From: a bacterium
Lineage (GTDB): Bacteria; Patescibacteriota; JAUYIX01
Length of the DNA stretch: 7,442 bases
Assembly (NCBI GenBank): GCA_030688115.1
Contig: JAUYIX010000004.1
Location: forward strand, 1 to 7,442
Reading direction: 5' to 3'
Both the position numbers and the translations under genes were made by a program. The notes beneath the pieces are model-generated. The model ran no database searches and had not been told where the DNA came from. It saw only the letters and a list, made by a program, of their open reading frames with translations. The stretch's first letter is position 1; every line of letters begins with the position of its first letter. Positions 1-4,887 of this stretch are shown here, one piece after another.

Positions 1-615
1 ACGATTAGACATCGCCTCGCCAAGCTTGAGCAGGCTGCTAAGATCCGCAGGTCTGCAAGTAACCGCAAGGGCCACGGGTGACGATTCGTGGTCCCGGCCG
101 CTCCGCTGCAAGACAAACAGCACCGACACAAGCAGCCAGCCATGCTTGACGTCGAGCCCGCAAAACTGATGCTGACCGTCGACGGGTTTGGCCCCTGACA
201 GACGAGCATCCAGGCGCTGCGCCGGAAAGACTTCGTGCCGTCCGGAATGCAGGTACCAGCGCCCGTAGCTTTCCAGCGAGTGCCAGGGGCTTTCAAGCAT
301 TTCGGGGTGATCATTGCCAAGCCGATTTGAGTAAACACTCGGCGGCAACCACCGAGATCGCCCCAAAGGCTTAAAAAGCTTGGGAGGTAGTTCAACCCCG
401 GACCGAGTAGTTTGCTTGAGCTCATCCCGGAGAGCCATCAAACGGCGTTCTAGGCTGGCGATGCGAGCAACCTCTGCCTCTACCCGACGGGATTTTGCAG
501 CCTCTACTGCCGCTGCATCAGCCAAACGTAGCTGTCTTGCAACGGACGATTGTGCCCGTGGCTTGTTTAAACGATCAAAGCCCCCATTGTGATAGGTCGC
601 GGTTTTTTTGGGCAC
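1..615 (-). CDS. Unrecognised protein, N-terminal 205 residues (3' end off window)
   Basis: An open frame of 205 codons runs from a GTG at 615-613 to the left edge without a stop, so the C-terminus is missing. The start is well fixed: GGAGG lies 5 bases upstream (621-625) and an in-frame TAG at 625-627 excludes anything longer. The N-terminus is basic (MPKKTATYHNGGFDRLNKPR). Residues about 22-68 are rich in Ala, Arg, Glu and Leu (e.g. ARIASLERRLMALRDELKQ) and look like a helical or coiled-coil segment. Residues 110-205 are more globular, with aromatics and possible beta strands (SLESYGRWYLHSGRHEVF, QFCGLDVKHGWLLVSVLFV). No signal peptide or convincing membrane span is visible. I recognise no family. 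It is transcribed away from the methyltransferase gene at 779. Its place beside polysaccharide genes could suggest an envelope or glycan role, but nothing in the sequence shows that. Confidence 0.8.
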   Translation of the reverse strand, partial: MPKKTATYHNGGFDRLNKPRAQSSVARQLRLADAAAVEAAKSRRVEAEVARIASLERRLMALRDELKQTTRSGVELPPKLFKPLGRSRWLPPSVYSNRLGNDHPEMLESPWHSLESYGRWYLHSGRHEVFPAQRLDARLSGAKPVDGQHQFCGLDVKHGWLLVSVLFVLQRSGRDHESSPVALAVTCRPADLSSLLKLGEAMSNR

Positions 616-620
616 TATAG

Positions 621-625
621 CCTCC
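621..625 (-). promoter_or_regulatory. Shine-Dalgarno site for the GTG-initiated gene
   Basis: On the minus strand this reads GGAGG, 5 bases before the GTG at 615-613. It overlaps an in-frame TAG (625-627), so it settles both the frame and the non-ATG start of the left-edge gene. It is the strongest ribosome site in the window. Confidence 0.8.
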
Positions 626-707
626 TAATAAATGTAAGGTACTCCCATTAATTTAGGGATTGCTTACTTTACCACGTCCGTATTTGGCGCTATCAGCAGC
701 ATGTGCA

Positions 708-753
708 AAAACCCCGCCAGGCCCATAAAGCCCCCTCTTTGGACAGGGGTTTT
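708..753. terminator. Bidirectional terminator-like stem in a divergent spacer
   Basis: AAAACCCC at 708-715 is the exact inverted repeat of GGGGTTTT at 746-753. A nested stem, CCCCT at 732-736 with AGGGG at 745-749, is followed on the plus strand by TTTT. On the minus strand the outer stem ends in GGGG followed by five T. Either strand could form a short intrinsic terminator or attenuator. It lies in the spacer upstream of both divergent genes, so it is not a usual end-of-gene terminator. The rest of the 163-base spacer shows no small ORF and no convincing promoter; weak hexamers exist but none that I would call. Confidence 0.4.
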
Positions 754-778
754 GTAACGCGGTCCTGCGTCTAGTCAA

Positions 779-1783
779 TTGTCGGTGGCAGCCGGGAGCC
801 AGCTTGAACTTGCAAAGCTTATGGTTGACAACGAACCATTTTTAGCTAAGATAGCCAGCTTTATGATTACCGCTACAAAACGCTACTCGGCCTCCGTAGG
901 CCGCGACACAAGCAAAGCGCGCACTTACGCTAATCTATTTGGCTACTTTAAGCGTAACCGTTGGATCGCTCGGCGCGATTGCAATCAGGTTTTTGGCGGA
1001 GCGTTAAAAACCGCTACCACACACCTAAAAAAACCCGTCAGCGACATGCGCGTACTTGAGATCGGGCATGGTCAGCACGCAACGATCTCACTTTTATTTC
1101 ACTCAAGCGGGGCCAAAACAACCGGGATCGACATGGACTACGTCCGGTTTGGGTTCTCCCCTAAAACCTATTGGCGCATCTTTAAACTCAACGGCCTAGA
1201 GCGGGCGCTAACGACCCTTGGTCGCAATATTTTATTTGACCCTGGTTATTATAATGAGGTTCAAAAGTGTTTTGGTAAAACTTTGCAAAAACGCGATCTC
1301 AATTTACGCCGGATGAACGCCGCCGACATGGACTTTGCCGACAATACGTTTGATTTTGTTTTTTCGTTTGCAGTTTTTGAGCATATCGCCGATGTAGAGT
1401 CGACCGCAAAAGAGATTGCCCGGGTGCTTACGTCGGATGGCGTGGCCTCACTCTCAATTGATTTATTTCCAAGCCTCTCGGGTGGACACAACCTCGAGTG
1501 GGCCTTTCCGGACGATGCTCAAAGCAAGCGCGTCCCCGCTTGGGATCATTTACGGGACAACCTTTATCCGACTCACGTCTATTTAAATAAACTGACAGCC
1601 ACGGATTATCTGGAGATCTTTAAGCGGCACTTTGACGTTGTTGAGTGCGCATATATTCTTGAAGGCCGGTCTTTATTGACCGCAGAACTTGAGCAAGAGC
1701 TTACAAAAAAAGGATACACACGACACGATCTGCTGGCACGTTCGCTACGGGTAGTGTTACATTCCAAAAAGCAGGGACGATAA
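779..1783 (+). CDS. Class I SAM-dependent methyltransferase (Methyltransf_11-like)
   Basis: A soluble enzyme of up to 334 residues with a Rossmann-type methyltransferase core. Motif I is VLEIGHGQH (residues 92-100), the S-adenosylmethionine-binding glycine loop. The acidic end of strand beta-2 is in GIDMD (116-120). MDFADNTFDFVFSFAVFEHI (184-203) is the typical post-motif of Methyltransf_11 enzymes, followed by ARVLTSDGVASLSI (214-227). Between motifs I and IV there is an insertion of about 60 residues (121-180), and about 105 residues follow the core. The acceptor is unknown; the polysaccharide genes nearby suggest a sugar or lipid-linked glycan, by inference only. The start is uncertain. 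TTG at 779, GTG at 785 and ATG at 821 are all in frame and none has a good Shine-Dalgarno site; 821 is a reasonable alternative (320 residues). Phe codons in the core are almost all TTT, unlike the secreted-protein gene. It ends 15 bases before a strong terminator. Confidence 0.85.
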   Translation: MSVAAGSQLELAKLMVDNEPFLAKIASFMITATKRYSASVGRDTSKARTYANLFGYFKRNRWIARRDCNQVFGGALKTATTHLKKPVSDMRVLEIGHGQHATISLLFHSSGAKTTGIDMDYVRFGFSPKTYWRIFKLNGLERALTTLGRNILFDPGYYNEVQKCFGKTLQKRDLNLRRMNAADMDFADNTFDFVFSFAVFEHIADVESTAKEIARVLTSDGVASLSIDLFPSLSGGHNLEWAFPDDAQSKRVPAWDHLRDNLYPTHVYLNKLTATDYLEIFKRHFDVVECAYILEGRSLLTAELEQELTKKGYTRHDLLARSLRVVLHSKKQGR

Positions 1784-1798
1784 AAATCTACGTAATTG

Positions 1799-1833
1799 AA
1801 AAAAGGTCATGCGCGTTGGCAATGACCTTTTTT
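1799..1833. terminator. Bidirectional Rho-independent terminator
   Basis: A perfect 12-base-pair inverted repeat (AAAAAAGGTCAT at 1799-1810, ATGACCTTTTTT at 1822-1833) encloses an 11-base loop. The T run on each strand makes it work in both directions. On the plus strand it ends the methyltransferase gene. On the minus strand it would end any transcript from the secreted-protein gene or from the hairpin-rich region. It sits between convergent genes, as expected. Confidence 0.9.
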
Positions 1834-1846
1834 AGAACCGTATAAC
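1816..1846 (+). promoter_or_regulatory. Possible promoter overlapping the terminator
   Basis: TTGGCA (1816-1821, one base off TTGACA) and TATAAC (1841-1846, one base off TATAAT) are separated by 19 bases, slightly long for a sigma-70-type promoter. The -35-like hexamer lies in the terminator loop. A start near 1853 would transcribe the hairpin cluster on the plus strand. The evidence is hexamer matching only. Confidence 0.2.
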
Positions 1847-1959
1847 CCTGGTTGGGCTCTCCTCCGGTAAACGAGGGTAATCTCCCGATCGCAGCGCGAT
1901 CGGGGTAAGGTGGTGAGTTAGGCCCACCACTCCGCAACGGCAAACGTTGCCTGCCGATG

Positions 1960-1992
1960 GTGCCGCGACTGCGTGGCCGCGGCACTTATTTT
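1960..1992 (+). terminator. Possible plus-strand terminator inside the hairpin cluster
   Basis: GTGCCGCG (1960-1967) pairs with CGCGGCAC (1978-1985) over a 10-base loop, and TTATTTT follows directly (1986-1992). A GC-rich stem with a U-rich tail fits an intrinsic terminator for a short plus-strand RNA. On the minus strand no T run follows the stem. Confidence 0.4.
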
Positions 1993-2022
1993 GCGCCGGT
2001 CCAAGGGCCCTTGGACCGGCGC
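1993..2022. repeat. Perfect 30-base palindrome
   Basis: Bases 1993-2007 (GCGCCGGTCCAAGGG) are the exact reverse complement of 2008-2022, with no spacer. In RNA it would give a very stable hairpin with only a minimal loop opened from the middle of the stem. In DNA it could extrude as a cruciform or bind a dimeric protein. The tail on the plus strand is CTTCTCTC, and on the minus strand it is A-rich, so it is a poor terminator in either direction. Part of the hairpin cluster. Confidence 0.9.
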
Positions 2023-2177
2023 CTTCTCTCAACCGACCGAACGATTTTAGGCGGCTCTAGGTGCACCGCCATGGACACTCACGTCAGTTGCGGCTGCAGT
2101 CCGCTAACTGGCCGATAAGCGACCGCATGTGTCTCCCCTCTTGTCGCCTTTGGTAGAGGCGCCCAGAGGTTCAACAA

Positions 2178-3851
2178 TCAGTTTCCCTGGCCCCAGATGA
2201 ACCGCAGGTTGAGGCCCGCGTTCACCTGGTCAAGACTGGTACCTTCGTCAGACCCGATCCACCCGTAGGTGATCGAGTTGACGTAACTGGAGTAATCCAG
2301 CTTGTCCCAGGACACGAGTCCGTACAGAAAGAGTCCCTTCTGCTTGGACATGCCGTCCTTAGGACCGGTCCATATCTTGAGCGGGGTCAGGAAGCTCACC
2401 TGAGCCCCAAACCCCTTGAACTCGGACCGGAAGCCCGTGAACCCGGAACGCGTCACGTCGGACTCGTACTCCTGGGTGGTGTACCGAGCACGCAGGTCAA
2501 GGTATGGTCCGGAGTCCAGGGTGAAGGGTGCGTACCGGCTGTCCTTGCCAAACCGGTACCCCGCCGTAGCCACGATGTTGTTTGAGTCGACCGTGATGGA
2601 CGTGGCGTCCACATCGGTCGAGCCGCTCACGTAGGTCACGCTGGCAACCGGTCCCCGGCCCTCGGTGGGCTGGAACGACACGGTCGGAGCGATCGCCAGT
2701 GAGCTAGCGTTGGAGTTCTGGGTGGCGTAGACGTCCACCTCGGTGGTGAGCTTGTAGTCACCTCCCACCGTAAAGACGCCATCGACCGAGATGTGCTCGA
2801 TGGTACCGGTTCCGCCGCCACCCTCCTCATCGGAGACGGTGGACGGAGTACCGGCGTTAACCATACCCAGGTGTCCGGTTAGGCGGATGTACGGGTCATC
2901 CTCGTCGTTGCCGAACTTTTTGACGTACTCGCCAACGACGGTCGCAGCGATCTGCGACACGAACATCCCGTCCATCTTATACCCGCCGTGCCCGTCGGCC
3001 ACCGTCTCGCTGGAGGCGTGAGCCCAGAACTCGGTTCCGAGCTCCCAACCCTCCTCACGGACGTCGAACGGAGGCAATGGCCCGCCTCGGGGCGATCCGC
3101 TTACGATCGGCTCGGGATCCGGCAGGATGATGTTGGGGCCATCCGCCGGGATGCCAGGTTTGTCGCCCTTCTCCACCCGGGACGCATCCGAGACAAACCG
3201 GATGTTACCGAGCAGATTCCCGCAGGACTCGGCCCAGACCAGGTCGGCCTCGTACGTGCCCTCGTGGCCGTCGTACTCCCCCGCCCAGTTGCCGTGCCAG
3301 ATCTTGCCGGTTACTTTTTTACCCGGAAACTTGGCCCGCGTATTGAGAAACAATGTGAAGTTGCTCCCATACGACAGGACCGGGTTTCCGAGCTTGTAGT
3401 CACCCGCGGTAGAAAAATCCCACCGCGTGCCAGAGCGCACCTCAAAATCCTCCAGCGAGTCGTTGTTGTGCAACGACGTCAAAAAAGATTTGAGGACGTC
3501 ATCGGGGAGGCCGATCTGCTTGCGCTTAAGGACCTCATTGAGGATCCGGATCTTGACCGCCACCTTGGCGAACCGATCCGCATCCTTAAGAGCCTCTATG
3601 GGCCGGGCCTCCTCCGGCATGAAGGGGGCACCTCCTGGCCGCCTCCAAACAAACTCCATGGGATTGCCCTTGGAGTCAAAGGTGGTGGCGACCAGGTAGA
3701 CCGTGAAGTCGACCATCTTGCCGCTGGCGTCCTGGACCTTGACCTTCTCCTCTCCGTAGATCTTGGAGAGGGAGTAGGGCGCGGTAGCGCCAAAGCTATT
3801 GGTAGCGGCAGTCAGGGCCACCAGGAAAACGCAAAAACCAAAATTCTTCAT
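2178..3851 (-). CDS. Secreted protein of unknown family, possible beta-barrel C-terminus
   Basis: 557 residues starting at ATG 3851-3849, with AAGGAG seven bases upstream, and ending in TGA. Residues 1-21 look like a Sec signal peptide (MKNFGFCVFLVALTAATNSF, cleavage around 21-24). After it come a mixed alpha/beta part (25-135), a Trp/Gly-rich part with many short strands (e.g. GKIWHGNWAGEYDG, 182-195; a lone Cys at 210 in the mature chain), and a Pro/Gly-rich linker (230-265). The C-terminal part (about 266-557) has many amphipathic strands alternating with acidic or Gly-rich turns and a Gly run at 344-347, which resembles an outer-membrane barrel. The last residue is Asn, not the usual terminal aromatic of such barrels. 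I recognise no family. Codon use stands out: 13 of the last 14 codons end in G or C, and Phe is mostly TTC. This may mean transfer or high expression. It has its own 180-base leader after the Wzz-like gene. Confidence 0.85.
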   Translation of the reverse strand: MKNFGFCVFLVALTAATNSFGATAPYSLSKIYGEEKVKVQDASGKMVDFTVYLVATTFDSKGNPMEFVWRRPGGAPFMPEEARPIEALKDADRFAKVAVKIRILNEVLKRKQIGLPDDVLKSFLTSLHNNDSLEDFEVRSGTRWDFSTAGDYKLGNPVLSYGSNFTLFLNTRAKFPGKKVTGKIWHGNWAGEYDGHEGTYEADLVWAESCGNLLGNIRFVSDASRVEKGDKPGIPADGPNIILPDPEPIVSGSPRGGPLPPFDVREEGWELGTEFWAHASSETVADGHGGYKMDGMFVSQIAATVVGEYVKKFGNDEDDPYIRLTGHLGMVNAGTPSTVSDEEGGGGTGTIEHISVDGVFTVGGDYKLTTEVDVYATQNSNASSLAIAPTVSFQPTEGRGPVASVTYVSGSTDVDATSITVDSNNIVATAGYRFGKDSRYAPFTLDSGPYLDLRARYTTQEYESDVTRSGFTGFRSEFKGFGAQVSFLTPLKIWTGPKDGMSKQKGLFLYGLVSWDKLDYSSYVNSITYGWIGSDEGTSLDQVNAGLNLRFIWGQGN

Positions 3852-3858
3852 TACCGAA

Positions 3859-3864
3859 CTCCTT
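3859..3864 (-). promoter_or_regulatory. Shine-Dalgarno site of the secreted-protein gene
   Basis: Reads AAGGAG on the minus strand, seven bases before the ATG at 3851-3849. It is one of only two well-placed ribosome sites in the window and fits the idea of strong translation. Confidence 0.75.
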
Positions 3865-3866
3865 TT

Positions 3867-3883
3867 GCACGGTTCCTCCGTGC
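3867..3883 (-). promoter_or_regulatory. Leader hairpin next to the ribosome site
   Basis: A perfect six-base-pair stem (GCACGG at 3867-3872, CCGTGC at 3878-3883) with a five-base loop lies two bases upstream of the AAGGAG site. On the mRNA the loop side reads AGGAA. It may protect the 5' region or tune ribosome access. This is inference from position. Confidence 0.4.
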
Positions 3884-3947
3884 TAGGTTAATGGCCACGC
3901 TACAGGTGCATGCGCGGCCTGTTGTATTTAGTTGTCAGAGGACATGT

Positions 3948-3966
3948 GGGCCTTTATAGAGGGCCC
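3948..3966 (-). promoter_or_regulatory. Dyad around a TATAAA box, candidate operator/promoter
   Basis: GGGCC (3948-3952) and GGCCC (3962-3966) form an inverted repeat over nine bases that include TATAAA on the minus strand (3958-3953), a fair -10 element about 100 bases before the secreted-protein start. No good -35 lies 16-18 bases further upstream; TTGAAA at 3977-3972 is only 13 bases away. The dyad could be an operator covering the -10 box or just a weak hairpin. Confidence 0.3.
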
Positions 3967-3986
3967 GCGAGTTTCAAGAGACTCGA

Positions 3987-4012
3987 GAGCGCGTGTCCTC
4001 CTCCACGTGCTC
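3987..4012 (-). other. Nine-base-pair hairpin between the Wzz-like and secreted-protein genes
   Basis: GAGCGCGTG (3987-3995) pairs with CACGTGCTC (4004-4012), allowing one G-T pair, over an eight-base loop that reads GAGGAGGA on the minus strand. It lies 19 bases past the stop of the Wzz-like gene. No T run follows, so it is a poor intrinsic terminator; it might stabilise the 3' end of that mRNA. The remaining spacer (3852-4031) has no gene. Confidence 0.4.
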
Positions 4013-4031
4013 ATCAATACCTTGAAAAAAT

Positions 4032-4835
4032 CTATGCCCTATTTGGCTGTTTGATCCATTGCTCAAACTCTTTTTGACTAAATGACGCCGGTTTTACTTG
4101 CTTGGTCTTTTTATTTGCATCTGTTTTGCGAGTCGATCGTGTCGGCACGGGAGTAGACAACTTTACAGGTACAGGCGGCACCGGAGCAACAGGCCCTCCT
4201 CTAGGGACACCCGCTCGTGCAACTCTGTTACCGGAACCCTGTCGCAAACCAAAGACGACTATCCCAAGCATGGCGCCAATCAGCGCTCCGGCAAGCGCGT
4301 TGTTGGTAAAGCTTGGGCGCGCCGGATACTCAGAAGTAATCGGCCCGTCGATCGGCCGTAACTCAATGGCCGCTCCGTTGCCAAGGTACGTCTTAATATT
4401 ATTGGTTAATGTGTCCCCTACCGCAAACACCAGCGACTCTGCGGCAGTTCGCTCAATATTATAGGCCGTAATGCTGATGATCCCGGTATCTTTAAGCGGA
4501 ACCACCTCTATCGCTCCGTTCCACTCTTTGCGGAGTTCATCCCGGTCCTGGGGGAACAGCACACTAAGATAATCATATTTGCTAAAAACAGCCTCTCTAA
4601 ACGAGTCCGTGCTCACTACACGAGCCAAAATACCCGACACATACTCGGTCGATTTTGATTGGGTAAACGCGTCAGAAAAGCGCTGCTCTTGAATAATAAT
4701 AAAGCGCGAGGTCGTCTCATACTCTAAGCGCATAAAAAGCGTGCCGATCATGGCCAGAACAACGCCAACTAAGACCAACGCCAATAGCGCTAATTTATGT
4801 CGGTTGAGCCGTTTTGTCAGAGTTTGTACTAACAT
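4032..4835 (-). CDS. Wzz-type polysaccharide chain-length regulator (no kinase domain)
   Basis: 267 residues, an inner-membrane protein with two membrane spans. The first is at about 14-34 after a short basic N-terminus (MLVQTLTKRLNRHKL). The second is at about 177-196 and is preceded by YPARPS (170-175), the proline-rich motif typical of Wzz proteins. The intervening 140 residues would be extracytoplasmic. The tail (198-267) is cytoplasmic, rich in Pro, Lys and Arg, with no Walker motifs, so there is no tyrosine-kinase domain as in Wzc. The family oligomerises and sets chain length of Wzy-made polysaccharides. The start is ATG 4835-4833 with no clear Shine-Dalgarno site. It diverges from the flippase gene, whose probable start is 45 bases away, which supports a shared pathway. 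The extracytoplasmic part is shorter than in classical Wzz, so a more general Wzz-like adaptor is possible. Confidence 0.75.
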   Translation of the reverse strand: MLVQTLTKRLNRHKLALLALVLVGVVLAMIGTLFMRLEYETTSRFIIIQEQRFSDAFTQSKSTEYVSGILARVVSTDSFREAVFSKYDYLSVLFPQDRDELRKEWNGAIEVVPLKDTGIISITAYNIERTAAESLVFAVGDTLTNNIKTYLGNGAAIELRPIDGPITSEYPARPSFTNNALAGALIGAMLGIVVFGLRQGSGNRVARAGVPRGGPVAPVPPVPVKLSTPVPTRSTRKTDANKKTKQVKPASFSQKEFEQWIKQPNRA

Positions 4836-4858
4836 GTGTGTATCTTAAGTAGCCCATC

Positions 4859-4887
4859 TATGTACAATAAAGTGGCTACAATGTCAA
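4859..4887 (-). promoter_or_regulatory. Promoter candidate for the Wzz-like gene
   Basis: On the minus strand a perfect TTGACA (4887-4882) and TACATA (4864-4859) are 17 bases apart. Transcription would start near 4852, giving a leader of roughly 15-17 bases before the ATG at 4835. The -35 box overlaps the probable flippase start codon (4881-4883). The -35 match and spacing are good, the -10 match is only partial. Confidence 0.45.
4863..4868 (+). promoter_or_regulatory. Possible -10 element for the flippase gene
   Basis: TACAAT differs from TATAAT by one base. No -35 match lies at normal distance. If used, transcription would begin near 4875, only a few bases before the ATG at 4881, giving an almost leaderless mRNA. 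That would fit the absence of a Shine-Dalgarno site there. Confidence 0.25.

Larger units (their letters stand above)
1840..2163. other. Gene-free, hairpin-rich region; candidate structured RNA
   Basis: No credible gene lies in 1784-2177. Instead there is a run of strong GC-rich inverted repeats: 1884-1892/1896-1904 (9 bp, three-base loop), 1910-1915/1925-1930 (6 bp), 1934-1939/1945-1950 (6 bp), 1960-1967/1978-1985 (8 bp), 1993-2007/2008-2022 (15 bp, no loop), 2050-2054/2066-2070 (5 bp), 2085-2093/2101-2110 (9 bp, one bulged base) and 2145-2149/2157-2161 (5 bp). Such density is unusual for plain spacer. I cannot match it to tmRNA, RNase P RNA, SRP RNA, 6S RNA or a riboswitch family. It could be a plus-strand noncoding RNA (about 1853-1992) or a long structured 3' untranslated region of the secreted-protein mRNA on the minus strand, ending at the 1799-1833 terminator. 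Its high G+C matches the adjacent secreted-protein gene, not the methyltransferase gene. Confidence 0.55.

Noticed and set aside
380..592. 70-codon plus-strand open frame
   Set aside because: Lies wholly antisense to the GTG-initiated gene at 1-615. Its product is Arg/Ser-rich low complexity and it has no ribosome site.
1873..1904. Faint resemblance to part of an FMN riboswitch (GAGGGTAATCTCCCGA)
   Set aside because: The other conserved FMN elements are absent, the flanking pairings do not form the six-arm junction, and no flavin gene lies downstream.
1917..1923. GTTAGGC, matching the integron attC core GTTRRRY (also GTTGGGC at 1851-1857)
   Set aside because: No RYYYAAC partner lies at a suitable distance with the paired inner boxes of an attC site, and no integrase or gene cassette is present. 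A seven-base degenerate match is expected by chance.
1788..2032. Two overlapping short minus-strand open frames (65-66 codons)
   Set aside because: They run through the terminator and hairpins, have Pro/Arg/Gly-rich products typical of noncoding GC-rich DNA, and no ribosome site.
2988..3959. A 323-codon open frame on the plus strand
   Set aside because: It is antisense to the secreted-protein gene. High G/C at third positions of the real gene removes stops on the other strand. The minus-strand frame has a signal peptide, a ribosome site and coherent protein composition; this one has none.
3953..3977. TTGAAA and TATAAA on the minus strand as a full promoter
   Set aside because: The spacing is only 13 bases, too short for sigma-70-type promoters. 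I kept the TATAAA box only as part of a low-confidence dyad.
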